Shown piece by piece: positions 8,123-16,660 of a stretch of DNA of 64,000 nucleotides. The stretch is from the NCBI GenBank assembly GCA_039815465.1, contig JBCBZG010000017.1:24098-88097 (forward strand). Direction: 5' to 3'. How positions within the stretch are numbered: position 1 is the first letter of the stretch; each line of letters opens with the position of its first letter. The translations under genes and the position numbers were made by a program. This DNA is from Shimia_B sp039815465. Its GTDB lineage: Bacteria > Pseudomonadota > Alphaproteobacteria > Rhodobacterales > Rhodobacteraceae. Below the pieces are notes generated by a model. The model saw nothing but the letters and a program-made list of their open reading frames with translations, made no database searches and was not told where the DNA came from.

Positions 8123-8184
8123 AACGCCACCCCTCGGACCGGCGCTTTAGCTCAACACTTATTTTACGCTGGCAAGGGGCTCGC

Positions 8185-8838
8185 CTAAGCCGCCACCCGC
8201 GCCCCAAAGATCGCAGACCCAACCCGCACATGCGTCGCGCCAAGCCGGATCGCCGTCTCAAAATCTGCGCTCATGCCCATGGATAGCCCTGTGAGCCCAT
8301 TGCGCTCCGCCAGCTTCGCCAACAAGGCGAAATGCAGCGCGGGCTCCTCCTCCACCGGCGGGATGCACATCAGCCCGGCGAGCGGCAGGTCGAGCGTGCG
8401 GCACTCAGCCACAAACGCATCCAGATCGCGGGGCGCTACGCCCGCCTTCTGCGGCTCCTCCCCCGTGTTCACCTGAACAAAGAGCTGCGGACACGCCCCC
8501 CGCTCCTGCGCCAAACGCGCCAGTGTCGTTGCAAGCTTTGGGCGGTCGAGCGTGTGGATTACGTCAAAAAGCTCCACCGCCGCCCGGGCTTTGTTGGTCT
8601 GAAGCGGCCCGAGCAGGTGCAGGTCGATTCCCTCGTAGGTGTCTTTCCAAGCCGGCCACTTGCCTTGCGCCTCCTGCACCCGATTCTCGCCAAAGACACG
8701 GTGGCCGCCATCCAGCACCGCCGCGACCCTGTCAGTGGGTTGCACTTTTGAGACGGCGATCAGCGTTGTGGCGCCCGCAACTCGCCCCACTGCGGCCTCT
8801 GCCGCCTCAATACGCCCTGAAATTTCAGCTAGTGACAT
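8185..8838 (-). CDS. YggS/PLPBP family pyridoxal-phosphate homeostasis protein
   Basis: The protein has 217 residues. The PLP-binding lysine is K31 in LIAVSKVQP. Other family landmarks are FGENRVQEAQGKW, HLLGPLQTNKA, the VNTGEEPQKAG segment, and GLSMGMSADFETAIRLGATHVRVGSAIFG at the C-terminus, which binds the cofactor phosphate. Members are single-domain alanine-racemase-fold proteins that buffer free PLP and affect amino-acid and keto-acid balance rather than catalysing a known reaction. The gene stands alone, convergent with the L,D-transpeptidase gene. Confidence 0.93.
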   Translation of the reverse strand: MSLAEISGRIEAAEAAVGRVAGATTLIAVSKVQPTDRVAAVLDGGHRVFGENRVQEAQGKWPAWKDTYEGIDLHLLGPLQTNKARAAVELFDVIHTLDRPKLATTLARLAQERGACPQLFVQVNTGEEPQKAGVAPRDLDAFVAECRTLDLPLAGLMCIPPVEEEPALHFALLAKLAERNGLTGLSMGMSADFETAIRLGATHVRVGSAIFGARVAA

Positions 8839-9061
8839 GATCCTACGTCCCTTTCTCCCGCTCCGCGGTCGAGGCTAGGGCGCCCACCGCCACCAAACCC
8901 CGCCACAGATCAGCGGATGCCCGCGCAGCCCCCTGACACGTGTGTGACCGCTTTGCATCAATTATGTGGCACCACGAGTTAGGAGGCCCAGCCCGCTTGA
9001 CCATGAGGCCCTCCGCGCACCATTACGCTTCCACATGCTAAAACCCACACCTGGGGATTAA

Positions 9062-9077
9062 GCATTCTCGAGAATGC
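9062..9077. promoter_or_regulatory. Perfect 16-bp palindrome upstream of the porin
   Basis: The palindrome GCATTCTCGAGAATGC ends 17 bases before the porin ATG, immediately ahead of the GAGGGA ribosome binding site. As DNA it could be an operator for a dimeric regulator. As RNA it would be a leader hairpin next to the ribosome binding site. The sequence does not decide between these. Confidence 0.55.
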
Positions 9078-9094
9078 AAACACGAGGGAATAAC

Positions 9095-10249
9095 ATGAAA
9101 CGCATCCTTCTCGCTTCGACGGCCATCGCGTTCGTCGGCGGCGCAGCCTCCGCGGAACTGACGTGGTCCGGCGCAGCTACTTTTGAATATGTCACCGGTG
9201 GTGACGCCGGCGTGACCAACGCTGGTCAGGCAACGACGGAAACCCGTGAAGAGGGCTTTGACTGGGGTGTTGACATCAACGCAGCCCTGTCGATGGACCT
9301 CGACAACGGCCTGAACGTGACAGTCGGCGCAGAGCTCGACCTTGTCGACGATGAAGTAAACGGCACCGGCTCGCTTGACGTGTCCGACTTCGTTCTGTCG
9401 CTGTCTGGCGAAACGGCAAGCCTGCACGTTGGTGACACGAACACTGCTGCTGCGACCCACTGGTCCGCTGCTGGTGACATGGAGTCCGACGGCTTCTCCG
9501 CACAAGATGGTGGCGCAGGCGACGTAATCCTGCGTGGCGACATTGCCTTCGGCGACGTTGACGCATCTGTCTCCTACTACATCGGTGACCGTGACGGCGG
9601 TGCAACCGCTGGTTACCAGGGCACGACGGCTGAACTGACCCAGCTGTCCGTGGGTGTATCTGCCGATCTCGGCGGCGTGACCGCAAAGCTGGCATACCAG
9701 GAAGAGGGCGAAGCCCTTGACGCGGTTGCAGATTACACACGCAACCAGATCCTTGGTCTGAGCGTTTCCGGCACGGCAGCAGGCCTGTCCTGGACCGTGG
9801 CAACTGTGACTAAGAGCGGTCTTGCCGCAGCGGCGGACGAAACGTCCACCGGTGTTAAAGTGAGCTACCCTGTCGGTGACGTAACGCTGAGCGCGTACTA
9901 CGTGTCCGAAGACGCGGGCAACGGCGACGCAAACATGGGTGTGTCCATTGATTACGCTTCCGGTCCGCTGACCATCGGCGTCGACTTTGAAGACGACCAG
10001 GGCAACGACGGTGTTGCAGTCGACGGCAAGTACGACCTCGGCAACGGCCTCGAGCTGATCGCTGGCTTCCAGGACGGCGACAACCGTGACGACGACGGCA
10101 TCTACCTCGGCGGCAACTACGACCTGGGTGGCGGCGCGTCCCTCTCCCTCGTGCATGTTGATCTCGACGAGACCCGCACCGGTGACGGCGAATACATGTC
10201 CGGCGACTGGGAAGATGGCACGACCATCGCTCTGTCCTTCTCCTTCTAA
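9095..10249 (+). CDS. Outer-membrane porin
   Basis: The precursor has 384 residues. The signal peptide MKRILLASTAIAFVGGAASA is cleaved before ELTWSGAATFEY. The mature part is an acidic, glycine-rich, alternating beta pattern with repeated D-G-D turns, which may bind calcium, and it ends in ALSFSF, the C-terminal aromatic signal for the BAM machinery. This is the typical major porin of Rhodobacteraceae. The ATG at 9095 is preferred over an upstream in-frame ATG because it begins the signal peptide and has GAGGGA at the right spacing. Codon usage is cleaner than its neighbours, as expected for a highly expressed gene. A strong intrinsic terminator follows. Confidence 0.93.
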   Translation: MKRILLASTAIAFVGGAASAELTWSGAATFEYVTGGDAGVTNAGQATTETREEGFDWGVDINAALSMDLDNGLNVTVGAELDLVDDEVNGTGSLDVSDFVLSLSGETASLHVGDTNTAAATHWSAAGDMESDGFSAQDGGAGDVILRGDIAFGDVDASVSYYIGDRDGGATAGYQGTTAELTQLSVGVSADLGGVTAKLAYQEEGEALDAVADYTRNQILGLSVSGTAAGLSWTVATVTKSGLAAAADETSTGVKVSYPVGDVTLSAYYVSEDAGNGDANMGVSIDYASGPLTIGVDFEDDQGNDGVAVDGKYDLGNGLELIAGFQDGDNRDDDGIYLGGNYDLGGGASLSLVHVDLDETRTGDGEYMSGDWEDGTTIALSFSF

Positions 10250-10271
10250 GTTAGAAGTAGAACTCAAGTTT

Positions 10272-10299
10272 AGGGCGGTCCTTCGGGGCCGCCCTTTTC
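10272..10299 (+). terminator. Intrinsic terminator of the porin gene
   Basis: AGGGCGGTCC-TTC-GGGGCCGCCCT forms a GC-rich hairpin followed by TTTTCTT, 22 bases after the porin stop codon. Confidence 0.9.
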
Positions 10300-10371
10300 T
10301 TATCTGCGGGTAAGTGCTTGGCACCGCCTGGGTCGCTCTGTATTGCTAGGGCAGTGAAGTTGAGGACGCAG

Positions 10372-10812
10372 ATGCAGGTTTTCCGAACATTTGGGCTTTT
10401 GGCCGTGGCAGGTTTGGCCGCCTGCGGGAGCAATTCTGGTGTACCGCTCCTGTCGCGCGGCGAAGCTGCGGAACCGGTGGAGCAAGCCGTGCGCGTGCGC
10501 GGCGGCGATACCGTCGCTGTGAACCGCTACATCTGGAACGCCTCCCTCGATGTGCTGAGCTTTTTGCCCATCGAGACCGTCGACCCCTTTACCGGCGTCA
10601 TCGTCACTGGCTTTGGCACGCCCCCCGGCGGCTCCCAAGCCTACCGCGCGACTGTGCTCGTCTCCGACCCCGCGCTTGATGCGCGCTCGCTCAAAGTTTC
10701 GCTCCTTACGCGCGCCGGCCCAGCGAGCGACGCCACCGCGAGGGAGGTCGAAAACGCGATCCTCACCCGCGCGCGGCAACTGCGGACCGGCACCATCGAC
10801 GCGCTGCGTTAA
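10372..10812 (+). CDS. DUF3576 family lipoprotein
   Basis: The precursor has 146 residues. A short signal peptide (FRTFGLLAVAGLAAC) ends in a lipobox LAAC, so the mature protein should be lipid-anchored at its cysteine. The rest matches the alphaproteobacterial DUF3576 pattern, with VNRYIWNASLDVLSFLPIETVDPFTGVI in the middle. The function is unknown. The ATG at 10372 with GAGGA upstream begins the signal peptide. Earlier in-frame alternative start codons would place a non-hydrophobic extension in front. It sits 54 bases ahead of leuS, a conserved neighbour in this family of bacteria, with lptE just beyond, so a role in the outer envelope is plausible. Confidence 0.85.
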   Translation: MQVFRTFGLLAVAGLAACGSNSGVPLLSRGEAAEPVEQAVRVRGGDTVAVNRYIWNASLDVLSFLPIETVDPFTGVIVTGFGTPPGGSQAYRATVLVSDPALDARSLKVSLLTRAGPASDATAREVENAILTRARQLRTGTIDALR

Positions 10813-10866
10813 ACGCCCTGAACGCGGGGCCCGACCCCGCACCCACATAGTCGAAAAAGCAGACCC

Positions 10867-13425
10867 ATGTCCCGTTACGATCCCGCAGCTATCGAGGCGC
10901 GTTGGCAAAAAGCCTGGGAAGAGGCTGGCATTTTCAAAGCCAAGGCCGACCCGTCCAAACCCAAATACTACGTGTTGGAGATGTTCCCCTACCCATCCGG
11001 GCGCCTCCATATGGGCCACGTGCGCAACTACACAATGGGGGACGTGATCGCGCGTTACAAATCCTCCACCGGGCACGCGGTGCTGCACCCAATGGGGTTT
11101 GACGCATTCGGGATGCCTGCTGAGAACGCGGCCATGGCCTCCGGCGGGCATCCAAAGGATTGGACCTACGCCAATATCGACACGATGGTCGAACAAATGA
11201 AGCCCCTGGGCCTGAGCCTCGACTGGACGCGGATGTTCGCCACCTGCGACCCCGAATACTACGGCCAGCAACAGGCGCTTTTCCTCGATATGCTCGCCGC
11301 AGGCCTGATCGACCGCAAACCTGCCGTCGTGAACTGGGACCCGGTGGACATGACCGTGCTCGCCAACGAGCAGGTGATCGACGGCAAGGGCTGGCGCTCC
11401 GGCGCTGAGGTCGAAAAACGCGAACTCACCCAGTGGTTTTTCAAGATTTCCGACATGGCCGACGAACTGGTCGATGCGCTGGGCGATCTCGACGACTGGC
11501 CCGCAAAGGTCCGCCTGATGCAGGAAAACTGGATCGGCCGCTCCCGCGGGATCGAGATCCGGTTTGAGCGCACGGATGGCGGCGACCCGATCCTGTGCTA
11601 CTCCACCCGCCCCGACACGATGCGCGGCGCGTCCTTTATCGCCGTGGCCCCCGACCATCCGGTGGCCAAAGCGCTGGAGGCCGACCGCCCCGACCTCGCC
11701 GCTTTCATCGACGAATGCCGCAAGATGGACACGACCGAGGCCGCCATGGAAAAGGCGGAGAAGAAGGGCATCGATACAGGCGTGCGCGTCAAACACCCGG
11801 TCTACCCCGACCGCGAATTGCCCGTCTGGATCGGCAACTTCGTCCTCATGGATTACGGCACGGGCGCGGTCTTTGGCTGCCCAGCCCACGACCAACGCGA
11901 CTTGGATTTTGCTCGCAAATACGACCTGCCCGTCCAAAACGCATTTTACATGCCAGGTGACACAACCGAGGTCGGCAACGAGGCCCTCGTGCCCGCTAAA
12001 TCGGAGGTCGTCAGCTTCATCGACCACTTTGCAGGCGTCGGCGACGTGACCAGCCAGGAGGCTATCGACGCCACCATCGATTGGTTCGAGGCCCAGGGGC
12101 TGGGCACAGGCCAAACCCAATTCCGCCTCCGCGACTGGGGCCTCTCCCGCCAGCGCTATTGGGGCTGCCCGATCCCGGTTGTCCACTGCGACGCCTGCGG
12201 CGTGGTGCCGGAGAAGAAAGAGAATTTGCCGGTCGAGCTGCCCTACGACAACGCGGGCGAACCCATCGACTTCTCCATCCCCGGCAACCCGCTCGACCGT
12301 CACCCGACCTGGCGCGACGTGCCGTGCCCGGCCTGCGGCGCGCCTGCACAGCGGGAAACCGACACGATGGATACGTTTGTCGACAGCTCCTGGTATTACA
12401 CCCGCTTCACCGCGCCGCGTGCCGAAACGCCCACAGAGCCAGAGGCCGTCGGCTACTGGATGAATGTCGACCAGTATATCGGCGGGATCGAGCACGCGAT
12501 TCTGCACCTGCTCTACTCCCGCTTCTTCGCCCGCGCGATGATCAAAACCGGCCACTTGCCCGAAACCGCCGCCGAACCCTTCGACGCGCTCTTTACCCAG
12601 GGCATGGTGACCCACGCGATCTACAAATCCGTCAAGGATGGCCGCCCGGTCTACCACTACCCCGAAGAGGTCACGCTAAAGGACGGCAAAGCCTTCGTCG
12701 GCGAGATGGAGGTCGAAACCGTCCCCTCCGCCAAAATGTCCAAATCAAAAAACAACGTCGTCGATCCACAGGCCATCGTTAGCCAATTCGGCGCCGACAC
12801 CGCGCGCTGGTTCGTGCTGTCCGACTCGCCCCCCGAACGCGACGTGGAATGGACCGCGTCTGGTGCGGAAGCGGCCTACAAGCACCTCACCCGCGTCTGG
12901 AACCTCTGCGACCGCATCGGACAGATGGACCAAAGCGCACCGGGGCAGGGCGATCAGGACCTCCTGCGCGAAATGCACAAATGCATCCGTGACGTGACCA
13001 GCGGCGTCGAAAGCTTTGGCTTTAACGCAGCAATCGCCAAACTTTACGCCTTTACCGCCACGCTGCAAAAATCCAAAGCCAGCCACGCCGCCCAGCGGGA
13101 GGCCGTGATGACCCTCGCCCAGCTTATGGCGCCCATGACCCCGCACCTTTCCGAAGACATCTGGGCGCATCAGGGCGGTGACGGCCTCTGCGCACGAGCC
13201 CCTTGGCCGCAAGCGGATGAGGCGATGCTGGTGGAGGACACGGTGACACTCCCCATCCAGATCAACGGCAAGCGCCGGGATGAAATCACCGTGGCCAAGG
13301 ACATGCCCAAGGACGAGGTTGAAAAGCTCGTGCTGGCCAACGATGCTGTGGTGAAGGCGCTGGGTGGTAACGCGCCCAAAAAGCTCATCGTTGTTCCCGG
13401 CCGGATTGTGAATGTCGTCATTTGA
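10867..13425 (+). CDS. leuS: Leucine--tRNA ligase
   Basis: This is an 852-residue class Ia synthetase of normal bacterial length. The HMGH form of the HIGH signature is at residues 48-51 and KMSKS at 623-627. The CP1 editing domain lies between them, including the GTGAVFGCPAHDQRD segment with its catalytic Asp. The anticodon-binding helical domain and a C-terminal domain follow. It charges tRNA-Leu in the cytoplasm. lptE starts inside its last codons, and holA follows with overlap, giving a translationally coupled leuS-lptE-holA operon. Confidence 0.98.
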   Translation: MSRYDPAAIEARWQKAWEEAGIFKAKADPSKPKYYVLEMFPYPSGRLHMGHVRNYTMGDVIARYKSSTGHAVLHPMGFDAFGMPAENAAMASGGHPKDWTYANIDTMVEQMKPLGLSLDWTRMFATCDPEYYGQQQALFLDMLAAGLIDRKPAVVNWDPVDMTVLANEQVIDGKGWRSGAEVEKRELTQWFFKISDMADELVDALGDLDDWPAKVRLMQENWIGRSRGIEIRFERTDGGDPILCYSTRPDTMRGASFIAVAPDHPVAKALEADRPDLAAFIDECRKMDTTEAAMEKAEKKGIDTGVRVKHPVYPDRELPVWIGNFVLMDYGTGAVFGCPAHDQRDLDFARKYDLPVQNAFYMPGDTTEVGNEALVPAKSEVVSFIDHFAGVGDVTSQEAIDATIDWFEAQGLGTGQTQFRLRDWGLSRQRYWGCPIPVVHCDACGVVPEKKENLPVELPYDNAGEPIDFSIPGNPLDRHPTWRDVPCPACGAPAQRETDTMDTFVDSSWYYTRFTAPRAETPTEPEAVGYWMNVDQYIGGIEHAILHLLYSRFFARAMIKTGHLPETAAEPFDALFTQGMVTHAIYKSVKDGRPVYHYPEEVTLKDGKAFVGEMEVETVPSAKMSKSKNNVVDPQAIVSQFGADTARWFVLSDSPPERDVEWTASGAEAAYKHLTRVWNLCDRIGQMDQSAPGQGDQDLLREMHKCIRDVTSGVESFGFNAAIAKLYAFTATLQKSKASHAAQREAVMTLAQLMAPMTPHLSEDIWAHQGGDGLCARAPWPQADEAMLVEDTVTLPIQINGKRRDEITVAKDMPKDEVEKLVLANDAVVKALGGNAPKKLIVVPGRIVNVVI

Positions 13426-13888
13426 CCCACGCCTGATCCTGATCACCGCGCTCCTGGCGCTGAGCGCCTGCGGCTTCACCCCAGTCTATGGGCCGGGGTC
13501 CCAGGCCCAGGCGCTGCGCGGCGCGGTATCATTCGGCACGCCCGACAGCCCCGGCGCGTTCGAGCTCGTTCGCGAACTTGAGCTGCGCTTCGGCGTCGCC
13601 GACGAAGCGATCTACAGGCTGGCCGTGGACGTCGCGCTCGATGAAACCGAAAGCGTCATCACACGGACGTCGGAAATTGAACGGTTTTCCATCACCGGCG
13701 TCGCCACCTTTACGCTCCTGAACACCGACAGCGATCCAGTTGCCAAAGGCACAACACAGGCCTTCACCAGCTACTCCGCCTCCGGCAGCCCCATGGCGAC
13801 CCGCGCCGCGCGGGAGGATGCCCAGTCGCGGCTTATGGTGATTCTCGCCGACCAAATCGCGCTGCGCCTCGCGGCGGAGGTTTCGTGA
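13412..13888 (+). CDS. lptE: LPS-assembly lipoprotein LptE
   Basis: This 158-residue lipoprotein has a signal ending in the lipobox ALSAC, followed directly by GFTPVYGPGS, the hallmark N-terminus of alphaproteobacterial LptE. LptE plugs the LptD barrel and helps place lipopolysaccharide in the outer leaflet. The gene overlaps the end of leuS by 14 bases, and its own stop overlaps the GTG start of holA, so the three are co-transcribed and coupled. Confidence 0.92.
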   Translation: MSSFDPRLILITALLALSACGFTPVYGPGSQAQALRGAVSFGTPDSPGAFELVRELELRFGVADEAIYRLAVDVALDETESVITRTSEIERFSITGVATFTLLNTDSDPVAKGTTQAFTSYSASGSPMATRAAREDAQSRLMVILADQIALRLAAEVS

Positions 13889-14910
13889 AACTGCCGCCCC
13901 GCTCCGCCGCGGGGTATTTCGCGCGCCCTGATACATCGAAAGCGGGCATATTGATCTACGGTGCCGACGCCATGCGCGTGGCGCTCAAACGCCAACAGCT
14001 GATCACCGCGCTCGTAGGCCCGGATGGCGAATCAGAGATGCGCCTGACCCGCATGTCCGGCGGCGAGCTCCGCAAGGAGCCCAGCCTGATCGTCGACGCC
14101 ATCAAAGCCGTTGGGTTCTTCCCCGGCGACCGCGCCGTATTCGTGGAGGAGGCGACCGACTCAGCCGCCAAACCCCTCGCCGCCGCGCTCAATGACTGGG
14201 CGCCGGGGGACGCGCATATCGTTGTGACCGCAGGACAGCTCACCGCCCGATCCGCGCTGCGTAAAGCGTTCGAAGCCCATCCCAACGCCTACGCCGCGGG
14301 CATCTATGACGACCCCCCCAGCCGGGAGGAGATCGAGAGCACGCTCCGCCAGGCGGGGCTCGGCGCGCTTGATCGCGATGTCATGGACCTGCTCGCCGGG
14401 CTCTCGCGCGCGCTCGACCCCGGGGATTTTGCCCAGACGGTGGAAAAGCTCGCGCTCTACAAGCTGGGGGATACGAGCCCCGTCACCGCTGAGGATATCG
14501 ACGCCTGCGCGCCCTTATCGGTGGAGGCGGGCGTGGACGACCTGATCAACATCGTCGCCGAAGGCCGCGCCGCGGAGCTTGGCCCCATGATGCGACGGTT
14601 AGAGGCGCAGGGCGTCACGGCGGTGACGCTTTGCATCCAGGCCGCGCGCCATTTCCGCGGGCTCCACTCCGCCGCGGCGGACCCAGGCGGCGCGGCGCAA
14701 GGGATCGGCAGGTTGCGCCCGCCGGTCTACGGCCCGCGTCGGGACCGAATGCTGCGGCAAGCGCAGGCCTGGGGCATGTACAAGTTGGAATCCGCGCTTC
14801 AGGATCTTGTACAAACCGACCTAAAACTCCGATCTGCGGCCCAAACGAGCCCCGCCATGGCGCTGATGGAACGCACGCTGATCCGCGTCGCGATGAGGGC
14901 CCGCATATGA
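13885..14910 (+). CDS. holA: DNA polymerase III subunit delta
   Basis: This 341-residue clamp-loader delta subunit has the family's N-terminal ILIYGADAMRVALKRQQL strand (a degenerate nucleotide site), LPL-type middle domain helices, and a C-terminal LCIQAARHFRGLHSAAADPGG collar segment. It opens the beta sliding clamp within the clamp-loader complex. The start is a GTG whose last two bases form part of the lptE stop codon (GTGA overlap). The downstream GST gene overlaps its stop codon in turn. Confidence 0.93.
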   Translation: MKLPPRSAAGYFARPDTSKAGILIYGADAMRVALKRQQLITALVGPDGESEMRLTRMSGGELRKEPSLIVDAIKAVGFFPGDRAVFVEEATDSAAKPLAAALNDWAPGDAHIVVTAGQLTARSALRKAFEAHPNAYAAGIYDDPPSREEIESTLRQAGLGALDRDVMDLLAGLSRALDPGDFAQTVEKLALYKLGDTSPVTAEDIDACAPLSVEAGVDDLINIVAEGRAAELGPMMRRLEAQGVTAVTLCIQAARHFRGLHSAAADPGGAAQGIGRLRPPVYGPRRDRMLRQAQAWGMYKLESALQDLVQTDLKLRSAAQTSPAMALMERTLIRVAMRARI

Positions 14911-15494
14911 CCTACGAACTCCACGGCAGCCCCCGCAGCCGCGCCTTTCGGGTGCTCTGGCTGCTGGAGGAACTCGGCGTCGACTACACCCACGTAAACA
15001 CCCCCCCGCGCAGTCCGGAGATCTTTGCCCTCAATCCCCTGGGCAAGATCCCCGTGCTGAAAGTGGATGACACGGTGCTGACCGATTCCACCGCGATTTT
15101 GACCTATCTCGCTGATAAACATAGCGCTTTCACCTTTGCCCCCGGCACGCTCGACCGCGCACGGCAGGACGCGCACACGCAGTTTATCCTCGATGAGCTC
15201 GACAGCCTCTTGTGGATTGTCGCCAAGCACAGCTTTGGCCTGCCAGAGCCGCTGCGCGTGCCCGCCGTCAAAGCCAGCGCACGCGAGGAATTTCGCACCT
15301 CCTGCGATCGGCTTGCGGCGCGGATCGAGGGGCCATTTCTCATGGGAAATCAGATGACTATCGCGGATATCGTGGCGGTGCATTGCCTGGGCTGGGCCAT
15401 CGTCGCCAAGTTCCCGATGGAGCGTGAGGACCTAAAAACCTACTCCAAACAGATGCGCAGCAGACCCGCCTACATCGCCGCTCGGTCGGTCTAA
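14907..15494 (+). CDS. Glutathione S-transferase family protein
   Basis: The protein has 195 residues. The N-terminal thioredoxin-like domain begins TYELHGSPRSRAFRVLWLLEELG and contains NPLGKIPVLKVDD, with the cis-proline, and DSTAILTYLADK for glutathione binding. An all-helical C-terminal domain follows with MGNQMTIADIVAV. The substrate is unknown. Its ATG overlaps the holA stop codon (ATGA). It is convergent with the flavoprotein gene, overlapping it by 4 bases. Confidence 0.9.
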   Translation: MTYELHGSPRSRAFRVLWLLEELGVDYTHVNTPPRSPEIFALNPLGKIPVLKVDDTVLTDSTAILTYLADKHSAFTFAPGTLDRARQDAHTQFILDELDSLLWIVAKHSFGLPEPLRVPAVKASAREEFRTSCDRLAARIEGPFLMGNQMTIADIVAVHCLGWAIVAKFPMEREDLKTYSKQMRSRPAYIAARSV

Positions 15495-16660
15495 CGCGCG
15501 ACCCAATCCGCTGCCGCGCGGCCCGCCCAGCGGCCCGTCGCGAGGCAGGTGGTGATCAAATAACCGCCCGTGGGCGCCTCCCAATCGAGCATTTCGCCTG
15601 CGCAGAACACACCCGGTTTGGCGCGCAACATCAGCTGCGCGTCAAGCGCGTCCCAGCGGAGCCCGCCAGCGACAGAGATCGCTTCATCAATGTCCCGTGG
15701 ACCGGCGTGGATCATCTGTAGAGCTATGATTTTCTTTGTAAAATCATATCTTAGTGGTCGCCCGAACTCCTGCAATAACGCGGCGAGCGGACCGGCGATG
15801 CCGAGCGCCTTGCGCAATGTGTTGCTCAGCGTTTCCTTCGCCGGGCGGGCGCGCAAACGCTCGATCACCTGAGCCTCATTCATCCCCGGTTTGGCGTGGA
15901 GGATCAGCGGCGCGCCGGTCCGAATTTGAGGCGACAGCGCGTAGATCAAGCTCCCCTCTAGCCCTCTCCGGCTGATCACGAACTCCCCCGTCTCGCGCCG
16001 TCCCCCGCAGCTCAGCGCGACAGTCTTGATCGGCGCGCCAAAGTAGCGCTCCATATGCGAACTCCAGGGCACGGAGACACCTATATTTGCCGGTTCAAAC
16101 GGCGCCAGCGGCAACGCCTGATCGGCAAAAGCACCCGCCCACGCACCATCAGCCCCAAGCCGCGCCCAGCTTTTCCCGCCGGGGGCAAAGACGGTGGCCT
16201 TGGCGCGGATCACGCGCGGCCCGTCTGGCGTGTCAAACCGCTGCGCGTCGCCCTCAAACCCCACCCAGCGCCAGCGTGTCCGGACCTCAATCGCCGCCAA
16301 CCGCGCCCGCCATGCCCGCAACAGGGGGGAGGCTTTCATCGCCACTGGAAAGACGCGGCCAGAGCTGCCGGTGAACACCTCTTGCCCCAGCCCCTGGGCC
16401 CACGCCTTCACAGCCTGACTGTCGAACTCCGCAAGAATTGGGTTTAGTTCCGGGCAGTTAACGGCAGCTTGCAGCGCCTCTAGCGGCTCATCCTTTGCCA
16501 GGTTCAGCCCGCTTTTGCCCGCCATCATGAACTTGCGCGCCAGCGAGGGTTTCTGATCAACGAGCAACACACGCACGCCGTGCGCAAGCAGAACCTCCGC
16601 CGCTGCGAGCCCCGCGGGCCCGCCGCCAATCACCAGCGCCTCTACCTGTTCTGCTGTCAC
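15491..16660 (-). CDS. TIGR03862-type flavoprotein (BaiN/HI0933-like FAD oxidoreductase)
   Basis: The protein has 389 residues. The N-terminal dinucleotide motif VIGGGPAGLAAAEVLL is followed by GKSGLNLAKDEP, typical of HI0933-like flavoproteins. Later come the APGGKSWARLGADG and AGEMLDWEAPTGGYLITTCLATG segments that close the FAD site. The physiological reaction of this subgroup is not known. The start is GTG at 16660, which overlaps the stop codon of the upstream mscS-type gene (GTGA), so the two are translationally coupled. The open frame extends further upstream, but that extension would overlap mscS and lacks homology. Confidence 0.85.
   Translation of the reverse strand: MTAEQVEALVIGGGPAGLAAAEVLLAHGVRVLLVDQKPSLARKFMMAGKSGLNLAKDEPLEALQAAVNCPELNPILAEFDSQAVKAWAQGLGQEVFTGSSGRVFPVAMKASPLLRAWRARLAAIEVRTRWRWVGFEGDAQRFDTPDGPRVIRAKATVFAPGGKSWARLGADGAWAGAFADQALPLAPFEPANIGVSVPWSSHMERYFGAPIKTVALSCGGRRETGEFVISRRGLEGSLIYALSPQIRTGAPLILHAKPGMNEAQVIERLRARPAKETLSNTLRKALGIAGPLAALLQEFGRPLRYDFTKKIIALQMIHAGPRDIDEAISVAGGLRWDALDAQLMLRAKPGVFCAGEMLDWEAPTGGYLITTCLATGRWAGRAAADWVAR

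Noticed and set aside
9038..10324. A 428-codon open frame antisense to the porin
   Set aside because: The porin has a signal peptide, C-terminal aromatic residue and terminator on the plus strand; the antisense frame crosses that terminator.
10300..12657. A 785-codon open frame on the minus strand opposite leuS
   Set aside because: leuS is unmistakable on the plus strand, and the antisense frame has no family features.
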